From Limnohabitans sp. (lineage in GTDB: Bacteria > Planctomycetota > Phycisphaerae > Phycisphaerales > SM1A02), in contig JASGCF010000243.1 in the NCBI GenBank assembly GCA_030054275.1, positions 1 through 5,267 on the forward strand: DNA of 5,267 nt, written 5' to 3'. The notes below the pieces were generated by a model. It saw nothing but the letters and a program-made list of their open reading frames with translations, was not told where the DNA came from and searched no databases. This document shows positions 1 to 5,267 of the stretch, one piece after another. Numbering within the stretch: position 1 is the first letter of the stretch; the number at the start of each line of letters is the position of its first letter. The position numbers and the translations under genes are program-made.

Positions 1-4
1 GTAT

Positions 5-34
5 GCGCCCCGGTCTTTCCGGGGCGCTGTTCTT
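5..34 (+). terminator. Intrinsic terminator of the upstream gene
   Basis: A perfect 9-bp GC-rich stem (5-13 paired with 19-27) closes a 5-base loop and is followed by the T-rich stretch TGTTCTT (28-34). This is the form of a rho-independent terminator on the + strand. It probably ends the transcript of a gene just left of the window; rpmA (ribosomal protein L27) often precedes obg, but that gene is not visible here. The T-tract is imperfect, so some read-through into obg is possible. Confidence 0.72.
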
Positions 35-73
35 CCCGGAAGGCGTTTCGTGCTTCTCGTCTAGCCTTGTTGT

Positions 74-78
74 GAGAG
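74..78 (+). promoter_or_regulatory. Weak ribosome binding site of obg
   Basis: The purine run GAGAG lies 7 bases before the ATG at 86 and is a weak Shine-Dalgarno match. It agrees with the start chosen from the conserved Obg N-terminus. No convincing -35/-10 promoter is visible between the hairpin and this site. Confidence 0.45.
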
Positions 79-85
79 TACTCCC

Positions 86-1120
86 ATGCTTGTTGATGAA
101 GCCATCATTCATGTGCGTAGCGGTAAGGGCGGCAATGGTGTCGCGCATTTTCGCCGCGAAAAATCCATCATGAAGGGCGGACCGGATGGCGGAGACGGTG
201 GTCGCGGCGGGCATGTGATTCTTGTCGGCGATGCGCATCTCGACACCTTGGTTGAGTTTCAACATCGCCCGCACCACTTCGCGAAGAATGGCGAAAACGG
301 CGCAAAGAAGAAGTGTCACGGAAGCGATGCGCCTGATCTTCTCGTGCGTGTTCCACTCGGATCCATCGTCCACGATTTGGAAACCGACGAATTCATCGCC
401 GACATCGTTGAAGACGGCCAGCAAGTGGTTGTTGCGCAGGGCGGTCGTGGTGGATGGGGGAACGATCGGTTCAAAACGGCGACACATCAATCGCCAACCG
501 AGTGCACGCCGGGTGGTGAGCCTGTTGAGCGCTCTCTGCGGATTGAGCTGAAACTCATCGCGGATGTCGGATTTGTTGGGCTTCCGAACGCAGGTAAGTC
601 GACGCTCCTTGGCGCAACGAGTCGCGCCAATGCGAAAGTCGGAGATTACCCGTTCACCACACGGCGACCACAACTTGGGATTGCCGAACTGCCGGGTGAT
701 CGCCGCTTGGTACTCGCAGATATTCCCGGTTTGATCGAGGGGGCAAGCGACGGTGCTGGGCTTGGTCACGATTTCTTGCGTCACATCGAGCGAACCAAAG
801 CCATCGTGCATCTTGTGGATCTCGCGCCGCTCGACGGTTCAAAGCCTGCAGAGAATTACCGCACGATTCGCAGTGAACTGCACGCGTTCTCTCCGGCACT
901 CGCAGAGAAGCCGGAACTCGTTGTGTTTTCGAAGATTGACCTCGTGCCAGAAGAAGAGCGCGCGAAGCGCATTCGTCGACTGGCCACCGAGATTGGCCTT
1001 GGCAAAGACGAGACCCCAGTGGTGATTTCCGCCGCAACTGGCGAGGGATTACGCGACATGCTTGAGCGCGCGTACGCCGTGGTGAAGGGCGAAGTGATGC
1101 CGACTGAGTGGCGGCGTTGA
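86..1120 (+). CDS. obg: GTPase Obg, ribosome assembly factor
   Basis: Complete 344-residue Obg (ObgE/CgtA) GTPase. The family binds the 50S ribosomal subunit late in its assembly and is linked to growth and stress control in the cytoplasm. Residues 1-158 form the glycine-rich Obg fold, with the typical GKGGNG (13-18) and GGPDGGDGGRGG (31-42) segments. The G domain follows: P-loop GLPNAGKST (165-173), switch I YPFTT (188-192), DIPG (212-215), the G4 motif as SKID (282-285), and ISAATGEG at 314-321 for G5. Asn is the usual first G4 residue, so Ser is a departure. The protein ends soon after the G domain and lacks the C-terminal OCT domain found in some Gram-positive homologues, as is common. 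The ATG start gives the conserved N-terminus directly. Its 3' end converges on the VWA gene at 1143. Identification is secure. Confidence 0.98.
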   Translation: MLVDEAIIHVRSGKGGNGVAHFRREKSIMKGGPDGGDGGRGGHVILVGDAHLDTLVEFQHRPHHFAKNGENGAKKKCHGSDAPDLLVRVPLGSIVHDLETDEFIADIVEDGQQVVVAQGGRGGWGNDRFKTATHQSPTECTPGGEPVERSLRIELKLIADVGFVGLPNAGKSTLLGATSRANAKVGDYPFTTRRPQLGIAELPGDRRLVLADIPGLIEGASDGAGLGHDFLRHIERTKAIVHLVDLAPLDGSKPAENYRTIRSELHAFSPALAEKPELVVFSKIDLVPEEERAKRIRRLATEIGLGKDETPVVISAATGEGLRDMLERAYAVVKGEVMPTEWRR

Positions 1121-1145
1121 CACCATTGTGGCAGCTCCGCACTCA
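1105..1145. terminator. Possible hairpin between convergent gene ends
   Basis: Bases 1105-1114 can pair with 1137-1145 as nine base pairs with one bulged G, around a loop of about 22 bases. The structure spans the obg stop (1118-1120) and the stop of the opposing VWA gene (1143-1145). No T-tract follows on either strand, so it is at best a weak or factor-assisted terminator, and it may be chance. The 22-base gap holds no other candidate. Confidence 0.25.
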
Positions 1146-2927
1146 GCGGCACAACAGGCGAAACGCAGCGAAGAAGTCTGCGAATTCTTCGCGGTATCGA
1201 TCAGCAATGGCAAGTTGAGCGATCTCTGCTGCGAGTTCATCTTGTGCACGCAAGACTTCCGCGCGGCCGCCTCCGGCCTTCGCGATCTCTGGGAACCATG
1301 TCTTCGTTTGCGATGTGCGGCTTGAGGAGGTCTTCTTCGGAGCCGCGTTGTCGTGAACTGGCTTCGTTGCTTTGACAGGTGGCGGTCGCTTCGGTGGATC
1401 GATTTGTCCATCGATATCTGCAGGTGGGACATCTGCAGGTGGGACATCTGCCGGTGGCGTTTCGATGTCTTGCGGCTCCGCGCGCTCAGTCTCATCGACT
1501 TTGCCGCTCGCAGGAACTTCACTTGTCACACTTTCCGCGTTCCGTTCCTCATCGCGCGCGATGAGTCCATAGAAGCGCACGCCGGCCGCGAGTCCGCGCG
1601 CAGCAAGTTTGACACACAGCGCGCCTTCGCCCACATGTGGAGGCGCGTCGCCAACCAAGACGCACGCACGAATTGGCGGCGCATTTGGCGCGGGCGGATC
1701 CTTCAGCCATGTGCATTGACCAAGCGCCAACTTCATGGCTGCGTAGACGCTTTCGGGCGCGTCGCCGCCGCCTTCTGCAGAAAGCGACCAGAGTCGCGTA
1801 CGAGCTTCATCAAGACTCGCTGTGAAATCCCACGCTTTCGTCTCCCAGTCGCCGCCGCGATCGCGATAGCCGACAATGGCAACGCGAACACCTTTCGTCA
1901 CATTGCCGAGGAAGTTCATGAGGTCATCAATGCCGCCCTGCGCGCCAGCGATTTCGCGCCCCATACTCGCCGTGCAGTCGATGAGAATGGCCAGATCCAT
2001 CGGGCGATCTGCGACCTCGGAGAGGTATTGATCGAACGAAACGAAGGCGGCTCCGTCGAGTGAGGCGATCCGGTTGAGTGCTGCAAGCCGCGTTCCCGTT
2101 GGCTGTGTTGGAACGATGGAACATGCGCGATACCGCGGATCTGTACGGTTCTTGCGCCACCACTCTCGCCAGCGATAGTCGCGACCGGCATCGCTTCCGC
2201 CCGTGATATCAGAGAGCCGATTCGACAGTACACCTGCCTCGGTGCGATCCATGCGGAGAACGATGCGCTCAAGCAACTCATCCATCCGCTTGCGTATGGC
2301 TTGGTCGTCGGCACGATCAAGCGCTGCAAGTGTTTCGAGTGCGATCGTTGCTTCAAGAGGGCGTGGAGATTTCTCCAGTTGCGAGATTCGCGTGTCGAGC
2401 GCAGTCAGATCGATTGGATGGCGGCTGCGAACGAGTGCGCGCAACGCTCGTGGGTCGGTCTCGAGTGCGACCAGTGTCGGATCGATGACCAACCCGCGCC
2501 GTGCAAGGCAGGCATAGGCATACGCTCGCACTTGCCATGCGCGATCTCGCACGAAGGCTGTCATCAACGCTGCGCTCTCTTCGCAGTCGTAGCGCTCAAG
2601 CCGCATCACAGCGATTGCACGCGATGGCCAACCGCCTGCATTCGCCAGTCGATTGATGGCTGCGCGTTCGTCGGGACCGCCAGACGCAAGAGTCAAACGA
2701 AAAGCGTCATCGGTTGGCTCATCGGTTGGCTCATCGGTTTGCTCATCGGATACGGTGTCGTGTGCGTCCTGAGCGCTCTGGGACGGAACCGCGTACAGGT
2801 CCGCAAGTACGCTGGGTTGGGCGGCGGACGAACTTGTACATGTTGCAAATGTCGCAAATGCCGCGACGCCCGCAAAGAGCGCGATACATCGCCTCGCGAA
2901 CAGCAGGATTGTCGCGTCTGCGTCCAT
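1143..2927 (-). CDS. Exported HEAT-like and VWA-domain protein
   Basis: A 594-residue protein with no gene name that I recognise. Residues 1-36 resemble a Sec signal peptide: RR, then the hydrophobic LFAGVAAFATFA, then small residues. Cys30 is only a poor lipobox match (FATC). An acidic DEPT repeat follows (about 61-74). Residues 80-230 are helical and HEAT-like, with a tryptophan-rich RWREWWRKN segment at 252-260. A VWA domain starts near 308: strand DLAILI, MIDAS motif D317-C-T-A-S321 (a DxTxS variant of DxSxS), and later strands VRVAIVGYRD, RACVLVGDAP and RFYGLIARD. A disordered insert rich in Pro and Lys (about 461-541) precedes what looks like the final VWA helix (544-576). VWA domains bind protein ligands through a divalent metal; the partner is unknown. 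The ATG lacks a clear Shine-Dalgarno, but no better start was found. The gene diverges from the thioredoxin-like gene. VWA fold confident, location likely, function unknown. Confidence 0.88.
   Translation of the reverse strand: MDADATILLFARRCIALFAGVAAFATFATCTSSSAAQPSVLADLYAVPSQSAQDAHDTVSDEQTDEPTDEPTDDAFRLTLASGGPDERAAINRLANAGGWPSRAIAVMRLERYDCEESAALMTAFVRDRAWQVRAYAYACLARRGLVIDPTLVALETDPRALRALVRSRHPIDLTALDTRISQLEKSPRPLEATIALETLAALDRADDQAIRKRMDELLERIVLRMDRTEAGVLSNRLSDITGGSDAGRDYRWREWWRKNRTDPRYRACSIVPTQPTGTRLAALNRIASLDGAAFVSFDQYLSEVADRPMDLAILIDCTASMGREIAGAQGGIDDLMNFLGNVTKGVRVAIVGYRDRGGDWETKAWDFTASLDEARTRLWSLSAEGGGDAPESVYAAMKLALGQCTWLKDPPAPNAPPIRACVLVGDAPPHVGEGALCVKLAARGLAAGVRFYGLIARDEERNAESVTSEVPASGKVDETERAEPQDIETPPADVPPADVPPADIDGQIDPPKRPPPVKATKPVHDNAAPKKTSSSRTSQTKTWFPEIAKAGGGRAEVLRAQDELAAEIAQLAIADRYREEFADFFAAFRLLCR
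1305..1547 (-). other. Disordered Pro/Lys-rich insert within the VWA domain
   Basis: This stretch encodes residues of about 461-541 of the VWA protein. It begins acidic (rich in Glu and Asp), passes through three PPAD units, and becomes basic and Ser/Thr-rich (PPKRPPP, then KKTSSSRTSQTK). It lies between the strand RFYGLIARD and the segment WFPEIAKAGGGRAEVL, which resembles the last helix-turn-strand of VWA domains. The reading is therefore an insertion within the fold rather than a tail. The boundary assignment is my inference from pattern. Confidence 0.6.
1416..1460 (-). repeat. 15-bp tandem repeat, three units
   Basis: Two identical 15-bp units on the + strand (ATCTGCAGGTGGGAC, 1416-1430 and 1431-1445) are followed by a diverged third (1446-1460). 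Read on the - strand, they encode the PPAD-V/I repeats at residues of about 491-505 of the VWA protein. The unit is a multiple of three, so gain or loss of copies would keep the frame. Confidence 0.9.
1965..1979 (-). other. MIDAS metal-binding motif of the first VWA domain
   Basis: These five codons give D317-C-T-A-S321, at the end of the first hydrophobic VWA strand. The canonical motif is DxSxS; here Thr takes the middle position, where its hydroxyl could still coordinate metal. The Cys in the second position is unusual-looking. Confidence 0.75.
2707..2749 (-). repeat. 12-bp tandem repeat, about 3.6 units
   Basis: The unit TCATCGGTTGGC is repeated exactly at 2707-2718 and 2719-2730, once with one change at 2731-2742, then partially (2743-2749). 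On the - strand it encodes the DEQT-DEPT-DEPT series just after the signal peptide region of the VWA protein, an acidic spacer before the HEAT-like part. Copy number changes would stay in frame. Confidence 0.9.
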
Positions 2928-2969
2928 CGGTTGTGAGTGTACGCTGATCGACTCCCGAGGAAACCAACG
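2928..2969. promoter_or_regulatory. Short divergent intergenic region
   Basis: Only 42 bases separate the start of the VWA gene on the - strand from the ATG of the thioredoxin-like gene on the + strand. Two separate promoters hardly fit, so at least one must overlap the neighbouring coding region, or the two overlap each other. I see no convincing -35/-10 pair or operator palindrome. A weak TACACT on the - strand (2936-2941) lies very near the VWA start. Confidence 0.4.
2957..2960 (+). promoter_or_regulatory. Ribosome binding site of the thioredoxin-like gene
   Basis: GAGG lies 9 bases before the ATG at 2970. This favours the ATG over the upstream in-frame GTG at 2937, which has no such site and would add 11 residues with no visible family feature. 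Confidence 0.65.
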
Positions 2970-3536
2970 ATGCTTGATCCGCAGAAACTTCAGTCGGTGT
3001 TCGCACGCGCATGTCGGTACGAGGAATACCTGCGAAGCGATCCTGCCCGCGCTGGTGGTTGGGAAACTGTGCGCGAGCGGACGGCGCTGACGGATGCGCA
3101 GCGCGCGACGCTTGGGTCATTTTCGCGCGAGATGAAGGTGCTTGTTGTCAGCGGAATCTGGTGCGGCGACTGCGTGCAGCAGGGGCCGTTGCTTGCACGC
3201 ATTGCAGAAGCGTGCGAGCGGATCGATCTTCGTTGGATTGATCGCGACGCAGAGGCTGCGTTCTCTTCAACGCTGAAAATATGCGGCGGCGGACGCGTCC
3301 CTGTGGTTGTGTTTGCGGCGGAAGATTTCGAGCCGTGTGCAGTGATAGGTGATCGTACGCTTGCGCGCTATCGCGGTCTTGCGCGGCGACAGTTGGGTGC
3401 GTCGTGCGAATTGCCGTGGGCAGAGATTCCTGCCGATGAAAGCGCGGCGGTCCTGCAAGAGTGGCTCAACGAGTTTGAGCGTGTGCAGTGGATGCTGCGC
3501 TTGTCACCGCGACTTCGTCAACTGCATGGTGATTGA
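2970..3536 (+). CDS. Thioredoxin-like protein with WCGDC active site
   Basis: A 188-residue protein. The thioredoxin fold spans about residues 55-145: strand KVLVVSG, active site W64-C-G-D-C68 at the start of a helix, strand DLRWIDRD (86-93), then RVPVVVF with the probable cis-proline P111. Both redox cysteines are present; Asp replaces the Pro of the classic WCGPC. The helical N-terminus (1-54) and the C-terminal extension (150-188) resemble the 'thioredoxin family protein' group (Pfam Thioredoxin_9 type) rather than TrxA; that family placement is from memory and inference. There is no signal peptide or membrane segment, so it is likely cytoplasmic. The expected role is dithiol-disulfide exchange, with substrate unknown. 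It diverges from the VWA gene on its left and converges with the VIT-VWA gene on its right, and it appears to be a single-gene transcript. Confidence 0.87.
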   Translation: MLDPQKLQSVFARACRYEEYLRSDPARAGGWETVRERTALTDAQRATLGSFSREMKVLVVSGIWCGDCVQQGPLLARIAEACERIDLRWIDRDAEAAFSSTLKICGGGRVPVVVFAAEDFEPCAVIGDRTLARYRGLARRQLGASCELPWAEIPADESAAVLQEWLNEFERVQWMLRLSPRLRQLHGD

Positions 3537-3625
3537 GTACGACGCGTGTGCTGCGAGTTTCTCGGGCTTGCCTCTCGCAGTCTCAAGATCGAAACACGCG
3601 AAAAGGGCACGCGAACAAAAGCACG

Positions 3626-3657
3626 GGAGGGCGCGCCCCGATTGGAACGCGCCCTCC
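3626..3657. terminator. Inverted-repeat terminator between convergent genes
   Basis: A perfect 10-bp GC-rich stem (3626-3635 with 3648-3657) encloses a 12-base loop in the 153-base gap between the thioredoxin-like gene and the opposing VIT-VWA gene. On the - strand the stem is followed, after five bases, by TTTTGTTC, so it works best as terminator for the VIT-VWA gene. On the + strand the following bases are only mildly pyrimidine-rich (CTCTTCCCC from about 3671), making it a weaker terminator for the thioredoxin-like gene. Nothing else was seen in this gap. Confidence 0.7.
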
Positions 3658-3689
3658 GCTCTCAGAATTCTCTTCCCCGAGTCGGTGTA

Positions 3690-5267
3690 TCACGCCGTGG
3701 TTGACCACGCGTGCATGAGTTGTTTCGGATCGCGAATTCCCGTCCTGCGACAGACCACTGACAGAGCACTCGCGGGATCGCCGTCACGAAGGTGTTCCTG
3801 CACTTCGTAGATCATCGAATCGTGACACGCGAGGACGCCACGCGGGAGATGCTTTCTGAACTCAGCCTCGGCCTTGATGTAGGCCGGATCACGCAAGTCG
3901 TACTGCAATACACACACTGCAAAGAATGCGGCGGCCGCACGGGCAGGTGTCCAACTTGTTGAATCACTCCACGCCTCTGCTGGAATCGCGTCGATGACAC
4001 CGCGTGCGTTGGCTACGAACTCGTTCGCTGCGTCGACCATGACCGGGGACGGTGGGATCATGACGGATTTGCGCATGCGACCGACCACGCGGCGAATGGA
4101 GGCACCAACACCATCGGTTCGCGCGGGCGCACCCATCGAGCGCTCTAAGAACGACGCTTCTGAAGCAGGTGCGGAAGGCATGTAGCACGCCATGGCAGCC
4201 GACGGCGCGGAATCCGCAACGCGATCGACGGGCTGGACAATCTCCAGCGCTTCGCCACTCTCTTGCGACGCTTCGTCGACGGCAATGAAGCTTGTGAGTC
4301 GCGTCTGGATCTGATGCGTCACGCCGAGTTGCGCAATTTCGTCGTCGATGAGTGCAGCGTTTGTGGGCTCAGCGATGCGGCGATCTTCAAGCGATTGCAC
4401 GCGTTCGCGTGCCCAGAGCGCGCCGAAATCAATGGTGCTTGCCGCAACGAACGCAGAGCCGCGAAAGCGTCCGTCGACACTTTCAATCTCGATCTGCGTG
4501 CGGTGACCCTCGACAAAAAACACCGAGGATCGCCCCGCGAAGAGATCGTTGCGTGTTGGTCGTCTTGCGCCGACTTCGGAAAGTCCACATGCCATCGGCC
4601 CAGCGAGCGCAGCGGCGAATCGACGAATTTCATGTTCGATGTCGTCAGAATCTTTCAGGACGAGATGCGTACCGCCGCACACGCGCGCGAGTCGCGAGAG
4701 CAATGCAACCGAGGGCGCTTCCCCAATTCCGATGCTAAAGAGACGCGTTGCTGGGTCGAGTCTGCGTGAGATCGACAGTAATTCTTCGTCGTTGGCAACA
4801 TCGCCGTCAGTGAGGAAGAGCACGGTGCGAACGAAACCCTGTGGAACTCGACCGATGCACGCTTGCTCAAGTGCTGGAACCGCTTCAGTTCCGCCGCCAG
4901 CAGTGAGTTTCTCAAGGAACTGCAGCGCGGATGTGATGTTGGCGCGCGTTGCGAGCATTGGTTCCTTCGCAAAACGCGTGAGTTGCGAATTGAACGCGAT
5001 GATCTCGAAGTAGTCGCGTTCCGTCAGTGCTTGCAGTGTGGCTGCGAGTGCACGCTTTGCCGCGTTGATGCGTTGGCCCCGCATGGAACCAGAGTGATCG
5101 AGTACGAAGATGGCCTCGCGTGGCGCCTCGAGTTCCGGCTTGCGCGAGGCGGGCGGATCGACCACGACCAGCGTTCGACTGCCGTCGGAGTACGCACGGA
5201 CGATGGGCTGTTCGGTGCGCGTCCACGAACGCACGACGATGTCGCGATTGCAGGTGCTGTGCATCGT
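3690..5267 (-). CDS. VIT-VWA domain protein, N-terminus outside window
   Basis: Partial gene; the frame is open through the right edge, so the true start lies beyond it. Numbering from the Met at 5264: CNRDIVVRSW (5-14) matches the (P)NRDFVLRW segment that closes the VIT domain in this family, so that Met is internal and a VIT domain should lie upstream. The VWA domain (about 50-215) has strand AIFVLDHSGSM with MIDAS D56-H-S-G-S60, GGGTE with Thr126, and FLTDGD (150-155). FGALWARERVQSLE (280-293) and LGVTHQIQTRLTSFIAVDE (313-331) are the conserved post-VWA elements of bacterial VIT-VWA proteins. A disordered linker (332-400) and a helical C-terminal region (405-524) follow, and I do not recognise the latter. 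Family members are usually exported or surface proteins with unknown ligands; no membrane anchor is seen here. The 3' end converges on the thioredoxin-like gene. Confidence 0.9.
   Translation of the reverse strand, partial: TMHSTCNRDIVVRSWTRTEQPIVRAYSDGSRTLVVVDPPASRKPELEAPREAIFVLDHSGSMRGQRINAAKRALAATLQALTERDYFEIIAFNSQLTRFAKEPMLATRANITSALQFLEKLTAGGGTEAVPALEQACIGRVPQGFVRTVLFLTDGDVANDEELLSISRRLDPATRLFSIGIGEAPSVALLSRLARVCGGTHLVLKDSDDIEHEIRRFAAALAGPMACGLSEVGARRPTRNDLFAGRSSVFFVEGHRTQIEIESVDGRFRGSAFVAASTIDFGALWARERVQSLEDRRIAEPTNAALIDDEIAQLGVTHQIQTRLTSFIAVDEASQESGEALEIVQPVDRVADSAPSAAMACYMPSAPASEASFLERSMGAPARTDGVGASIRRVVGRMRKSVMIPPSPVMVDAANEFVANARGVIDAIPAEAWSDSTSWTPARAAAAFFAVCVLQYDLRDPAYIKAEAEFRKHLPRGVLACHDSMIYEVQEHLRDGDPASALSVVCRRTGIRDPKQLMHAWSTTA
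5085..5099 (-). other. MIDAS metal-binding motif of the VIT-VWA protein
   Basis: These codons encode D-H-S-G-S directly after the hydrophobic strand AIFVL, a canonical DxSxS motif. The Thr of GGGTE (codon 4887-4889) and the Asp of LTDGD (codon 4806-4808) complete the expected metal ligands. The site therefore looks functional. Confidence 0.88.

Noticed and set aside
1416..1460. Tandem repeats as a possible CRISPR array or regulatory iterons
   Set aside because: The units are directly adjacent with no spacers, only three in number, and are in frame inside a coding region.
1353..2063. A 236-codon open frame on the + strand
   Set aside because: It lies entirely antisense to the VWA gene, whose frame shows clear domains; this translation shows no recognisable motif.
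2827..2927. Lipoprotein signal at Cys30 of the first VWA protein
   Set aside because: The preceding residues FAT fit the lipobox poorly; an ordinary Sec signal peptide or an uncleaved anchor is as likely.
2301..2936. A 211-codon open frame on the + strand with a hydrophobic IGWLIGWLIGLLIG run
   Set aside because: The membrane-like run is just the 12-bp tandem repeat read on the opposite strand of the VWA gene.
2937..2969. GTG at 2937 as the start of the thioredoxin-like gene
   Set aside because: It lacks a Shine-Dalgarno, while the ATG at 2970 has GAGG at good spacing; the 11 extra residues carry no family signal.
4263..4769. A 168-codon open frame on the + strand opposite the VIT-VWA gene
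   Set aside because: It is antisense to conserved VWA and post-VWA motifs and has no domain features of its own.
3690..5267. MoxR/DUF58-type VWA chaperone operon
   Set aside because: No MoxR AAA+ ATPase or DUF58 gene is present, and the post-VWA motifs point to the VIT-VWA family.

Overview
The window reads as an ordinary chromosomal segment of a moderately GC-rich bacterium, most likely a planctomycete. That assignment is an inference from family resemblance: the HEAT-like plus VWA architecture of the second gene, the VIT-VWA type of the fourth, and the short Obg. No rRNA or marker search could be run. It holds four protein genes with little space between them, and I see no tRNA, CRISPR array, insertion sequence or phage gene.

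Layout from left to right. Bases 1-85 carry a perfect GC-rich hairpin that looks like the intrinsic terminator of the gene upstream. The complete gene of the ribosome-assembly GTPase Obg follows on the + strand (86-1120). Facing it on the - strand, only 22 bases away, is a 594-residue exported VWA-domain protein (1143-2927). It has two in-frame tandem DNA repeats and a long proline-rich insert that appears to sit inside its VWA fold. A thioredoxin-like gene (2970-3536, +) diverges from it across about 42 bases. After a 153-base intergenic region holding a strong inverted repeat comes the C-terminal part of a second VWA protein, of the VIT-VWA type (3690-5267, -), which runs off the right edge.

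How they work together. Obg is a housekeeping gene with no evident link to the rest. The two VWA proteins have different architectures and are not copies of each other. Both keep a metal-binding (MIDAS) motif, so both probably bind protein ligands through a divalent metal. The thioredoxin-like gene between them could share a regulatory region with the first VWA gene, but no functional link is shown. I found no clear new system. The most unusual features are the repeat-bearing insert in the first VWA protein, the uncharacterised C-terminal region of the second, and the WCGDC active site of the thioredoxin.
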